NCBI GenBank assembly: GCA_964219355.1
Contig: CAXPOZ010000006.1
Location: 1 to 64,000 of the forward strand
DNA: 64,000 nt
Reading direction: 5' to 3'
Origin: Parvularcula sp964219355
Lineage (GTDB): Bacteria; Pseudomonadota; Alphaproteobacteria; Caulobacterales; Parvularculaceae
Made by a program: the position numbers and the translations under genes. Of this stretch, positions 15,001 to 20,088 are shown piece by piece. Each line of letters opens with the position of its first letter. Position 1 is the first letter of the stretch. The notes under the pieces are model-generated. The model saw only the letters and a program-made list of their open reading frames with translations, was not told where the DNA came from and searched no databases.

Positions 15001-17911
15001 AGCGCGAGCCGCTAACCCCTTCGATAAAGCGGAGAACGTCACCACTTGCCGAGCCGCCGACCCCGCTGCCGCTTTGCAGGTCGATGAAGATCGCCGCACC
15101 CGACCCCGCATAGGCAGCGATGTCGAACCCACCACCGCCATCAAGCGTATCTCCGCCTTCGCCGCCATCGAGCGTGTCGTCTCCGCCTTCACCGCGCAGG
15201 AGGTTGTTGGAGATATCACCTGCCAGATAGTCACTGAACTGGGAGCCCGTGACGTTTTCGATGGAGAAGAAGGTGTCTCCGTCCGCATCGCTCCCTGTAC
15301 CAATATTCTGTAGCAGGTTGACGCTGACGCTGCCCCCCGAATTGATATAGGAGATCGCGTCGGTACCGGCACCGCCATCGAGGACGTCTGCGCCGCCCGC
15401 ACCGATCAGCGTGTCATTCCCGGAGTTACCGCGCAGAATATTGTCCTGATCGTCACCAATCAGCTCATCGGAAAAAGTCGAGCCGGCAACGCCTTCGATG
15501 CTGATCAGCACATCGCCATCGGCATGGCCGCCCGTCGCGGATTGAGTGCTGAGATCAACCTGAACGGCAGCATCCGACTTGGAATAATCGACAAGGTCGC
15601 TATCCGCCCCCCCATCGAGCGTATCGGCACCGATGGCGCCTTCGAGCGTATCATCGCCGGCAAGGCCACGAAGAATATTATTACCCGCATCACCGATCAG
15701 GATGTCAGAAAACGCCGTACCGGTTGCATTCTCGATGGAGATCAGCGTGTCGACATCTTCACTGCTGGTCGTCACCTGATCAAGCTGCAGGTCGATCGTC
15801 ACGCGAGAGGAGAAATTGCTGTAGTCGGCTGTGTCGATGCCGTCACCGCCATCAAGGATGTCTGATCCTGCATCACCTCTCAGCGTGTCATCGCCGAAAT
15901 CACCTTCCAGCGTGTCATCACCTGCGCCACCGAGAAGATCGTCATCCCCGGCGCCTGCATAGAAGGCATTGTTCAGCCCACCGCCGACGATTGTATCGTT
16001 GAAATCGGTGGCGATGATATTCTCGACGCCGCTGATGACGTCACCTTCCGCCTCACCGCCCGAACCAGTTCCTGTGGTAAGGTCGACCGAAATCGCTTCG
16101 CCGGAATTTGCGTAATCCGCAGTATCAATTCCGTCACCGCCGGTCAGCGTATCCGCCCCAAGGCCACCAAAGAGGAGATCATCACCGCCAAGGCCGGAGA
16201 GCTCATTGTCTCCGTCCGTCCCGATCAGCGTGTCATCAAATGCTGAGCCATCAACCGCTTCAATCGAGATGAGGAAGTCGCCGCTTGCATGTCCGCCAAG
16301 GAATACCCCGCCGCCAAGATCAACATAGACGCCTTCATCGGAGGCGGCATAGGAGGCCGTATCAAAGCCGCCGCGGCCATCAAGCGTATCGCCGCCGGCA
16401 AGGCCGGCAAGGAAGTTATCTTCCGCATTCCCCAGAAGCGTATCAGCGTAGGCAGAGCCTTCTACACCTTCGAAATTCGAAATCTGATCGCCTTCAGCAT
16501 ACCCGCCTGCGACCTCACCGGAGGCGAGGTCAACAGTGACCGCGCGCTGCGAGAGCGCATAGCTGAGGATGTCGAAGCCTGAGCCGCCATCGAGCGTGTC
16601 TTCTCCGATTGCTGCAAAGATGAGATCATCACCGCCGCCGCCAAACACATTGTTCCCCGGCGGATTGACTGGCAGGACAGTGATTTCATCACCGGTCAGT
16701 GGATCAATCAGTGTCTGGTCTTCCTGAGAGAAGACATATTTCTGGACCAGCTGTGCGCTGCCATTCGTGATGCCAGCCTGGCCGGTTTCATTCACAACGT
16801 CGTAAGTGACGCTCAGAATATCGCTGCCAAACTCGCCATCCTCGTTCGGCTCATTCGTCGTGTCCGCAACCACATAGCGGATCTGCGCCTCGAACGTATT
16901 CGGATTATCCGGATCGAGCGTGAATTCGTATCCGCCATCAACCTCTACGCCGTTGAGCACAATCCAGCCTTCGGGCAGACCGGTGATGGTTGCCTTGACC
17001 GGCACATAGCCCTTGAAAGGGATATCAACGATAATTTCGAAAACGCGAGTCGTTGACCCATTTGCTGCCAGAATGGGACTGTCAGCGTATATGATATCAT
17101 TGAGATCAGTGCCGGTGATTGTTTCAATCCGGCTCTGTGCGGAGTAATTCGGATCGACATCCGCGGGCACGATGGCCGTTGCACCCTCAATCGTCAGCCC
17201 GCCAGAGGCGTTCACCGACTCGGTGCGCTCAGTGAAACCAAGCAGGCGGATGCTGATGTCAGACACACCAAGATCGAAGGTAGAAGAGTTGTCTTGCGTT
17301 TTCGCAGACGACGCGCTGCTTTCAGCCGGTGTCGTATACTGGCCACGGGCGGAGGAGATATCCTCACTCGCTGGCGAGCGGCGTGCATTGAGGTCTGAAT
17401 CACCAAATTCCGTATCAACGAGATCGAGATCTGCGGATTTCGGCGGCTCGCCTTCGATGACGACTTCAACGGGGACTTCGACGACCTGAACGACGACCTT
17501 GTCAGGATCAGCCGATGCGTTAGCCCCGCTCGCGTCGGTCATCTTCATGCTGATGTCGATCTGCTCTTCGACTTCGAGCGTACCTACGAGCGAAAGAAGT
17601 TCCTGTCCGGATACGAGCACTTCTGCAAAAAGGAAGGGATCAAGGTCTTCGGTCGTGATGCTAAGAGCGGCACCGACGAGGATGATCTGTGCACCATCCG
17701 GGAAAGTCAGGATGATGTCGATATCGACAATCTCGACTGTGACATCAGAGATCGGAAAGTCGAACGCAATCTGATCGGTGCTGGTATGCACCAGGAGCTT
17801 TTCACCCGCTGAGGGCTTATGCACGATCTCGCGATCCGTCGGTTGCTCCGACGTCGAAGCAGACGCCGAAACAGAAGCGTTCACATCGCTATCATTTTCA
17901 CCGCGCGCCAT
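2..17911 (-). CDS. Giant RTX (calcium-binding repeat) protein, partial: C-terminus lies beyond the window
   Basis: A single minus-strand frame is open for at least 5,970 codons and leaves the window without a stop. The first about 420 residues (MARGENDSDVN...) are not repetitive. They are acidic and Val/Ile-rich, lack a Sec signal peptide and contain a stretch like LTFPDGAQIILVGAAL. From about residue 420 (NNVFGGGGDD) the protein is built of RTX nonapeptides (GGxGxDxL) alternating with a segment of the form DYSxSxxxVxVDLxxG...GGxAxGDxLxxIENVxGSxFxDxLxG. RTX repeats form Ca-bound beta-rolls in proteins exported by type I secretion, and TolC-, HlyD- and HlyB-type genes lie directly upstream, so this is very likely their cargo. 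Adhesin or surface-layer function is inference; no catalytic domain is visible. The ATG at 17911 has only a weak GGGA upstream. An in-frame GTG near 17999 is an alternative start. Confidence 0.93.
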   Translation of the reverse strand, partial: MARGENDSDVNASVSASASTSEQPTDREIVHKPSAGEKLLVHTSTDQIAFDFPISDVTVEIVDIDIILTFPDGAQIILVGAALSITTEDLDPFLFAEVLVSGQELLSLVGTLEVEEQIDISMKMTDASGANASADPDKVVVQVVEVPVEVVIEGEPPKSADLDLVDTEFGDSDLNARRSPASEDISSARGQYTTPAESSASSAKTQDNSSTFDLGVSDISIRLLGFTERTESVNASGGLTIEGATAIVPADVDPNYSAQSRIETITGTDLNDIIYADSPILAANGSTTRVFEIIVDIPFKGYVPVKATITGLPEGWIVLNGVEVDGGYEFTLDPDNPNTFEAQIRYVVADTTNEPNEDGEFGSDILSVTYDVVNETGQAGITNGSAQLVQKYVFSQEDQTLIDPLTGDEITVLPVNPPGNNVFGGGGDDLIFAAIGEDTLDGGSGFDILSYALSQRAVTVDLASGEVAGGYAEGDQISNFEGVEGSAYADTLLGNAEDNFLAGLAGGDTLDGRGGFDTASYAASDEGVYVDLGGGVFLGGHASGDFLISIEAVDGSAFDDTLIGTDGDNELSGLGGDDLLFGGLGADTLTGGDGIDTADYANSGEAISVDLTTGTGSGGEAEGDVISGVENIIATDFNDTIVGGGLNNAFYAGAGDDDLLGGAGDDTLEGDFGDDTLRGDAGSDILDGGDGIDTADYSNFSSRVTIDLQLDQVTTSSEDVDTLISIENATGTAFSDILIGDAGNNILRGLAGDDTLEGAIGADTLDGGADSDLVDYSKSDAAVQVDLSTQSATGGHADGDVLISIEGVAGSTFSDELIGDDQDNILRGNSGNDTLIGAGGADVLDGGAGTDAISYINSGGSVSVNLLQNIGTGSDADGDTFFSIENVTGSQFSDYLAGDISNNLLRGEGGDDTLDGGEGGDTLDGGGGFDIAAYAGSGAAIFIDLQSGSGVGGSASGDVLRFIEGVSGSRFGDLLIGNDEANLLSGQGGNDTLEGGVGIDTLQGGTGDDQLKGGSGADELLGDTGTDTIDYSDSTAAVRIDLALNTASGGDAEGDTFSSIENVIGSVENDTLIGNDTGNVLDGGGGNDVLAGNEGADTLEGGTGRDRADYSQSNEGVTVDLAVGTGIGGHAEGDRLSDIEDLTGSSFADRLTGNEVSNQISAGDGADTVSGGVGDDTLSGEGGDDELEGGAGADRLDGGTGIDTASYRNASSAVSVDLVSGIGSGAEANGDIYVSIENLLGSAFGDNLQGDDSANFLDGGAGNDTLNGRLGIDTLDGGAGDDLLQGGEGGDELHGGAGLDTVSYLESTGAVIIDLENSTASGGTATGDTFFSIENVIGSTFSDILTGDTQANVLSGAGGNDTLRGGEGADTLEGGAGVDTADYQASLVAVDVNLQTGAGLGGDAEGDQLSSIENLEGSALSDTLTGNSSANVLSGNAGDDELAGGVGADTLLGGLGQDMASYLGSSAGVFVDLAAGTASFGDAAGDILSSIENLRGSTFADTLLGTIDTNDLYGEAGNDVLDGAGGDDRLFGGTGDDTLQGGAGADTLDGGDGSDTARYTGSLNAITVDLGNGIGIGGDAAGDVYILIENIEGSEGNDLLIGSDEQNELLGAGGDDTLIGLGGGDYLDGGTGRDAVDYSASSTAVGIDLSVGAGTGGDAQFDTFNSIEIVFGSAFADTLTGDMFDNLLEGRVGNDTLRGGEGTDTLEGGADDDLLVGGAGGDLIRGGDGLDTVSYDSSVSAVSVNLSTNSATGGHATGDTLEGVENATGSSFNDTLIGDALGNILSGGSGADQLDGLGGEDTIFGEGGADTLVGSEGGDHLDGGAGIDTADYSASTAGIVVDLQLGTGFGGLAEADTLTNIENVLGSLFNDRINGTIFSNVLSGLDGDDTLEGGAAGDTLDGGLGTDIASYMSSSAAVTVDLGAGTASGGHANGDVLISIEGIEGSQYADDLTGDTGANELWGLAGNDSLDGGDGDDYLRGGADQDELDGGIGADTLDGGAGVDTATYINSAQGVNVDLTLQTATGGSAQGDVLIGIENLRGSEFGDLLQGDVSTNQLDGGAGDDTLIGLAGADTLIGGFGIDLADYSSSAGAIDVDLGGGFGTGGDAQGDVLISIENVLGTAGNDRIVGSLDDNLLEGAGGSDLIYGGFGVDTLLGGDLDDTLQGGAEGDQIIGGAGTDIADYSDSTQAVYIDIQLQQFRFGSAEGDTLVEIEGIFGSSGADTILGDAGANLLRGGDGNDILTGRDGDDSVYGESGSDTIIGGAGQDLIDGGVGVDTVDYSASVSGVSIFLASNLGFGGDAEGDIIFAVENVIGSSQNDSLVGDNIINQLYGGVGNDTIEGAGGGDIMDGGDGTDLLSYQSSVSGVTVSLVAGTGSGGDAQGDNFTDFENLLGSIFNDHLTGDSGANFIGGLGGDDTLIGGQGADTLEGGTGTDTADYSSSGVAVSVDLAAGSGTGGDADGDVLTGIENVTGSDAGDSLTGDIFANLLDGRAGDDTLSGAEGSDTLRAQSGNDRLIGGAGGDILDGGTGIDTADYRSSMQGITISLVDGVALGGDATGDTLIGIENIDGTSLNDVITADGGANQLLGLEGNDSLDGLGGDDTLDGDVGDDTIDGGEGADLLTGGIGTDIVSYLSSTGGVMVDLVAGTASGASATGDTINGFEGIYGSNFADTLSGDAGNNVLSGNDGNDLLAGRAGADTLDGGAGTDTADYSESAAAVTIDLGTGSASGGDAAGDTFVSIENIVGSAFNDSLTGNAVANTFAGGTGNDTLTGGLGDDTLYGEDGDDSLIGNAGADRLEGGTGTDVVSYALSLEAVTVNLSTGTGSGGDAVGDILIDIENLEGSSFADRLTGDDADNLLEGRDGSDTLAGGIGADTLDGGAQADIADYSQSALAVSIDLQNGIYFGGDADGDVLISIEGIIGSDGNDTLIGNSGANALYGGLGDDLFQGLAGGDTLDGGVGTDTIDYNASDAGVNVNLASGIGIGGHAQGDVITDVENVLGSDHDDTLTGNGFANQLSGALGNDSIAASAGDDTLEGEEGNDTLAGGAGADSIDGGADIDWVSYETSSGAVTIDLSTGATAGGDAAGDTLTGIENISGSAGADDLTGDAGANHLLGNGGDDTLSGLAGNDTLDGGAGRDTADFSEATNSVTVDLNSDSANGVDIGSDSLTGIENVITGSGDDTITGDSAANLLSSGAGDDSLIGDAGNDTLLGGENDDTLVGGTGGDVLDGGTGRDVADYRLSASPVTIDLGAGTGSGGDAAGDVFISIEDIIGSNGDDVITGDVNANILSGAAGTDILDGAEGDDTLQGDSGDDTLIGGLGADRILGGTGINTISFATALGGIIVNLQLGQGLAGEAAGDQYVDIQNVTGSDFDDSITGDTGANTLEGGSGDDTLAGGAGSDLLSGGAGQDVADYSASGVAVSVDLALGQGASGDANGDTLTGIEDIIGSNHADTLTGDTAANIITGGIGNDLLSGGGGDDQLIGGQGNDSLEGGAGADTLDGGTGSDTALYTNSASGVIIDLEAGTASGGDAEGDVLTAIENLSGSASDDILFGDVGANVLSGAGGQDSLVGRAGSDTLLGDAGNDTLSGGADADVIDGGTGTDTVDYSQSVDGVTLFLTVGLGSGGDAEGDFVSNVENIIGSVTGDDHLRGSDAINILTGGGGDDSLEGLGADDILDAGDGDDTLVGGTGGDILQGGLGFDIADYGNSIAGVVVDLSNPGAVTGGDAAGDVLTGIEGVYGTSVDDLLIGDALGNELRGRGGNDTLAGGVGADTLDGGSGTDRVDYTNSDQAVIINLLAGTASGGHAQGDVLIDIEDVLGSAFNDLLTGNVGSNALSGQGGDDTLIGLGGADTLTGGAGIDLVDYSASSAPVSVSLLTGGGIGGDAAGDVLIEIENIRGSSGNDTLEGSTVENLLEGGAGNDSILGDAGDDTLDGGDGADTLEGGAGADLLEGGAGINTASYSASGGAVTINLSTNTHSGADADGDSLLNIQNITGSLFADGLTGDAQANRIDGSDGNDTLIGLAGADTLIGGAGFDTADYSASALGVDVQLFVGNLGVGGDADGDTLEGIENIIGSDFDDSLTGDSLGNNLVGGQGDDLVEGGAGADTLVGGLGEDTLVYANSTSGVDVDLQAGTATGGHATGDVISGFEVLSGSSLDDTLAAADTGSTLRGNLGADILYGGAAADLMEGGNGSDTLHGSLGTDTLDGGASSTDLVDYSGSALGVTVNLATNINTGGDADGDDISGIEYVTGSAFADRLTGDTNANALTGDTGDDTLQGGAGADTLTGGDGIDTATYELSASAVTINLLTGVHFGGDAANDVLIEIENVMGSAFGDNLTGDGAVNIIDGGDGNDTIEGGAGADNLIGGLGTDLLSYFNAGSGVILSLETGLGTGGDAAGDTVSGFEQVQGSGFDDQITASNTGSVISGLAGSDTLQGGTSADTLDGGEDDDTLYGDGGNDSLLGNDGADLIDAGDGDDTILGGEDDDTILSGLGADVLNGGTGRDVADYSADTEDLIVDLGGTSTGGTAEGDTYVSIEIVRAGSGDDVLTGNSGQNELYGFDGNDTLAGLSGIDTLDGGDGIDWLDYSASAFGVVVDLSINVGGAGDAAGDVILNVENILGTAFGDSLIGDALDNEFQGDSGNDTLEGRGGADTLDGGAGADIASYINSSVGVTASLANTAINTNDALGDVYIDIENLTGSLFNDLLFGDAQNNILRGEQGDDEISGDDGDDELYGGDGNDTLVGGAGADRIEGGNGTDVVDYSASTQGVTVRLGLGFSQGGDAEGDLILEVEHVIGTDFNDALYSGSADETLIGGSGNDIISSGSGADEIDAGTGNDTINAGSGADIIDGGDGIDWITFDGGAITIDLTTGTGLGNHAQGDTYTDVENISATNGSDSLIGDDNANEIQGHGGADTIRGGGEDDILRGSSGQDSIFGDDGDDRIFGDSENDVLDGGAGNDTISGGTSNDVLLGQAGDDVLDGGTGHDNIDGGADNDVITGGDGEDTLTGGDGDDTISGGDEEDLILSDAGADDIDGGADVDILDFSGSTGVNVNLLTGTGLGGHAEGDTYANLEHIIGSAFADTLIGGDISETLAGGEGDDLLEGNLGADVISGGNGTDTISYSSSATGVLVNLSLSLFLLGDAAGDTVTEVENIIGSAHDDDLTGDAGANLIEAGDGNDTLGGQFTAAEDTLDGEGGIDLFDISDASAGATVDLLLGQASSGGNTISLISIENVRGTDFDDSIVGDALDNVIFAGDGQDTVEGNDGNDSIDGQSSSDVLDGNAGDDTIDGGSDDDTVRGGVGADSLRGSTGRDNLDGGDDNDTLDGGSGDDTLIGGAGTNQLVGGADNDVIIGGTGTDDIDGGTGTDTVDYSASAAGVTIDLALGAAAGGDAAGDTLTSIENIIGSDSADSITGSDSANRLDLRDGDDTVIASLGADTIVGGSGTDVVDYSAAGGAMTILLTGGASTGSLAQGDQLSGIEHVIAGDFNDRLVGSTLAETLDGGDGDDTLAGGINADHLIGGDGTDLLDFSAALSAVAADLSAGTGSAGEASGDTYVSIENILGSSYNDTLTGDAMVNTLTGGSGNDILRGGAGADVLDGGIGTDTADYTGSLAINIDLAAQTVTGGDGTGDTLISIESVIATANADTIAGSSADNRIEAGGGDDTITASQGADTIIGGSGTDQLTYAGSDAGIILTLDGTAGSGGFAEGESVSGVEHVIGSDFADTIIGVGVAETLEGGAGADRLEGADGNDSLDGGNDNDTLVGGSGADTLTGGGGLDTIDYTGSSSGVTINLGTNAASGGHAAGDVFSGIENVTGSNSNDDLTGDGGDNVLDGAGGDDTLNGGAGADTLTGGTGQDTADYTGSAAVAINLGAGTASGGDATGDVLSSIEHVTGSAQADSLTGDGVANRLEGGSGSDTLDGGAGDDTLIGGSDDDLFLGGAGADDHQGDGGTDEVDYSGSASGVT
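1697..2204 (-). repeat. Expanded RTX nonapeptide block (basic module plus five 54-bp steps)
   Basis: The distance between successive IENV motifs is 507 bp here instead of about 237. The extra length is an uninterrupted run of GGxGxDxL-type nonapeptides (GNDTL, GDDTV, GTDDI and similar), with no Tyr/Val-rich linker between. Such a run would make a longer continuous beta-roll. Confidence 0.75.
2681..3239 (-). repeat. Expanded RTX nonapeptide block (basic module plus six 54-bp steps)
   Basis: Successive IENV motifs are 558 bp apart, the largest spacing in the window. The inserted part is again made only of nonapeptides. Together with the block at 1697-2204 it shows that long beta-rolls sit near the left end of the visible part of the protein. 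Elsewhere the spacing is one of the two short classes, apart from 396 bp at about 4289-4685. Confidence 0.75.
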
Positions 17912-18019
17912 TACTGTCCCGTCTACTAGCCACTTCGCCGGATCCTTGCGGAGACACGCCCACCCGGCCTGGGGCCAGCATGGGATAGACTCCGCCACCA
18001 GTTTGCTAGGGAATCTGGC

Positions 18020-18052
18020 TTAATTTTTGATTTCCAAGTGGTGGAAAATTAA
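18020..18052. promoter_or_regulatory. AT-rich inverted repeat between the TolC-type gene and the giant RTX gene
   Basis: Arms TTAATTTT (18020-18027) and AAAATTAA (18045-18052) are perfect reverse complements. A second nested pair, TTTCCA (18031-18036) and TGGAAA (18042-18047), is centred between them. It lies about 110 bp upstream of the RTX start. It could be a protein-binding site or an RNA hairpin that sets relative expression of cargo and transporter. There is no terminator-like U-tract on the coding strand. Confidence 0.4.
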
Positions 18053-18069
18053 CGCTGGCGGACGATCCG

Positions 18070-18084
18070 GTAAGGTGCCGTTAA
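18070..18084. promoter_or_regulatory. One-mismatch CtrA-like box (GTAA-N7-TTAA) upstream of the giant gene
   Basis: GTAA at 18070-18073 and TTAA at 18081-18084 have exactly seven bases between them. This matches the TTAA-N7-TTAA consensus of the alphaproteobacterial regulator CtrA at seven of eight positions. It overlaps the stop codon of the TolC-type gene. Alone it would be weak; its value comes from three similar sites in the same locus. Confidence 0.3.
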
Positions 18085-19979
18085 CGATTGAGGGCACCCG
18101 GAAGGTCATATTCGCCGATGAGGTATTCGAGCAGGATATTCTGGATCCGCAGACTGCCGATTGAGGCGCTCGTATTCTCAAAAGTCGTGACAATCAGCTC
18201 TTCGCGCGCGACCGAAAGGTCGGATTGGGCGTCCAGCAGATCAAGGAGTGAGCGCCGCCCGGCCTCGAACTGCTTTTTGTAAAGCTCGACGACCCGTTCG
18301 CTGGCATCAACCTGCTCACGCAGGATGTCACGTTTGTCCTGACTGGTCCGCAGGACAGAAATGATGTTGTAAGCGTCCTGTTTGAGTTCGCCGCGCAGCT
18401 CGAGAAGAAGCTGGCGGGTCTCATTCTCCCGCGCATTCAACTGGCCTCGTTTTGCGGAAGACTGGCCGCCATCATAGGCCTGCCACGTCGCCGTCACCAT
18501 TGCCCTTGCATCTGATGCCCAGCTTTCCGCCCCAAGGATATTTTCCTTGTACGCCGTCGAGACCTGCAGATCGATATCGGGCAGGCTTTCTCTTGCTACC
18601 GCACGGGATTGGTGCCGGATCGACTGCATCTCGCGCAACAGCGCCTGCATCGCCGGATTGTGCTGGAGGAACTCGTCCATGTTCTCTGATTTGAGCTCAT
18701 AAGCCTGGCTGAGATCCATGGACGGCACGACAAGCGGGCCCGGCTCCAGCCCTGTAATCCGCCGGAAATCCCCGATCGCGCGTTGACGCCGGTTCTGCAG
18801 GTCAATCAGGTTCGTCCGGGCACGGTCGAGCCGGGTCATCGCCCGTTTCAGCTCCGCCTCGGAGATGTTCCCTGCATCGAAGTTCTTCTGAACTAGCGAG
18901 ACGATATCCTCATGCGCTGTGATGTTTTCCTCGCTTGAAGCCACAAGCTGTTCGGCGCTGATGAGGTTGAGATAAGCGTTAATCGCAGCAACGGCTGTGT
19001 CTTCAACCGTGTCGCGCTTTTCCAGTTCACGAGCGTATTGTAGGGATTTTGCCCGCTTGATGCTGTTCGATGTGCGGCCAAAGTCAAATATCCGCTGGCG
19101 TATACGGACATAAGCTTCAGACCGCTGGAGGATACTGACGCGTGGCTGTCCTTCCAGATGCGTCCCCTCAACGCCGCTTGCCCCGCCGAGCTGGACTTGC
19201 GGCATCATGTCGGCTCTGCTTGCGCGCACGGCATAGCGCGCATCTTCTGCCCGCCAGCGAGCCGCTCCGATCCGTGGGCTGTTCGACAGCGTATAGATCA
19301 GGACATCTTCGAGCCGCATCTGGTCACCGGAATTCTCCGGGGGTGCGATAAAATACTGGTTGATGTCGTCCCGCTTGAGCGTCGACTTAGTGACGGTCGG
19401 CTCCAGCGCTTTCTGATATTGCTCCGCATCCCCATCATGCAGGCTTTCGCGCTGGACGATGAGTTCAGGACCGCTCGGCTGTTCTTCCTCATCATTCCGA
19501 TGAAGATCGAAGGAGAAACGCTGAAGGATCGAGCGCCTTTTCTCGGACTCTTCTGCTTCATTGATGACGGGCGCAGGTGCTGGCATCGGCGCGGGAGCCG
19601 CTGCCTCCACAGGCTGATCTAGCTCCAGCAATCGCTCTTCCGGCTCGTCTTCCTGCAGGGGAGCCTCGCCGCCCGCATCTTCTTCATTGACGATCGGTGT
19701 AATCCGGCGCGGCTGTCCCCGAAGTGCTTTCTTGCGCGACGCGCGATTCTCTGCCGTTGAATTCTCGGCGAGGCGGGCTTCGGCGAAGAACTTTCCGTCG
19801 TCGGCAGGCGGGCCATATTCGAGCGCGACTGGCCCTGCACTCGCCTCGGCAATCAGCGAAGCGAGTTCATCAGAATTATCCTGAAATATCAGCGATGTAG
19901 CCGCCACAGCCTGAGGCAGCGCAGACACATGAAGAGTCTGCGCAGCACACAACGCCAATAGAAGCTGAGCAGATCGCAA
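18081..19979 (-). CDS. TolC-family outer-membrane protein of a type I secretion system
   Basis: 632 residues. A signal peptide (LLLALCAAQ...AVAA, residues 5-27) is followed by an unusual region of almost 200 residues that is acidic and then Pro/Ala-rich (around residues 110-150). The TolC domain begins near residue 220 with SPRIGAARWRAEDARYAVRASRADM-type sequence. It carries the long helical hairpins and the duplicated pattern usual for TolC-type export ducts. Family TolC/LapE proteins are usually about 430-470 residues, so the N-terminal extension is odd. The start is a TTG with GAGG about ten bases upstream; an in-frame stop lies just beyond it. It lies between the HlyD-type adaptor and the RTX cargo on the same strand, so the three probably form one transcription unit. 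Confidence 0.88.
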   Translation of the reverse strand: MRSAQLLLALCAAQTLHVSALPQAVAATSLIFQDNSDELASLIAEASAGPVALEYGPPADDGKFFAEARLAENSTAENRASRKKALRGQPRRITPIVNEEDAGGEAPLQEDEPEERLLELDQPVEAAAPAPMPAPAPVINEAEESEKRRSILQRFSFDLHRNDEEEQPSGPELIVQRESLHDGDAEQYQKALEPTVTKSTLKRDDINQYFIAPPENSGDQMRLEDVLIYTLSNSPRIGAARWRAEDARYAVRASRADMMPQVQLGGASGVEGTHLEGQPRVSILQRSEAYVRIRQRIFDFGRTSNSIKRAKSLQYARELEKRDTVEDTAVAAINAYLNLISAEQLVASSEENITAHEDIVSLVQKNFDAGNISEAELKRAMTRLDRARTNLIDLQNRRQRAIGDFRRITGLEPGPLVVPSMDLSQAYELKSENMDEFLQHNPAMQALLREMQSIRHQSRAVARESLPDIDLQVSTAYKENILGAESWASDARAMVTATWQAYDGGQSSAKRGQLNARENETRQLLLELRGELKQDAYNIISVLRTSQDKRDILREQVDASERVVELYKKQFEAGRRSLLDLLDAQSDLSVAREELIVTTFENTSASIGSLRIQNILLEYLIGEYDLPGALNR

Positions 19980-20021
19980 CGCCCATTCCCTCGCCGACGA
20001 GCCACCCGGCTGTGACGGCCA

Positions 20022-20036
20022 TTAACCTCGGATTAA
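20022..20036. promoter_or_regulatory. Perfect CtrA-like box (TTAA-N7-TTAA)
   Basis: TTAA at 20022-20025 and TTAA at 20033-20036 are separated by exactly seven bases. This is a full match to the CtrA recognition sequence of Caulobacter and relatives. It lies about 45 bp upstream of the TTG start of the TolC-type gene, where it could act on a promoter for the tolC-RTX unit. A short palindrome ATGGT-T-ACCAT (20039-20049) is adjacent. Confidence 0.55.
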
Positions 20037-20057
20037 GGATGGTTACCATTCGTATCC

Positions 20058-20072
20058 TTACCCGATGCTTAA
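20058..20072. promoter_or_regulatory. One-mismatch CtrA-like box (TTAC-N7-TTAA)
   Basis: TTAC at 20058-20061 and TTAA at 20069-20072 are seven bases apart. The site is 36 bp from the perfect box, in the same 109-bp spacer between the adaptor and TolC-type genes. Two boxes in so short a spacer make chance less likely than for a single site. Confidence 0.4.
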
Positions 20073-20088
20073 CGGGGGAAAACGCCCT

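Larger units (their letters stand above)
2..16654 (-). repeat. About 61 tandem RTX supermodules inside the giant gene
   Basis: Marking each IENV-type motif (plus-strand ctcgat or ttcgat and close variants) gives positions such as 227, 461, 752, 989, 1223, 1460, 1697, 2204, 2444 and 2681, continuing to 16469. Spacings cluster at 231-240 bp and 285-294 bp. Rarer values are 396, 507 and 558 bp. The steps are near-exact multiples of 54 bp, which is 18 residues or two RTX nonapeptides. The most N-terminal spacing is 210 bp, one nonapeptide short of the basic unit. Modules are diverged in sequence rather than identical copies. The count was made by eye and may be off by one or two. Confidence 0.88.

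Noticed and set aside
59..16582. Many plus-strand open frames of 60-275 codons opposite the giant RTX gene (for example 1349-2176).
   Set aside because: They are low-complexity Pro/Ser/Ala or Arg/His-rich mirror images of the GGxGxD repeats and have no conserved motifs; the minus frame is continuous and makes domain sense.
2..16654. A regular repeat array that could suggest CRISPR or satellite DNA.
   Set aside because: Period and variation follow codon and nonapeptide units within one reading frame; repeats are diverged and there are no unique spacers of constant length.
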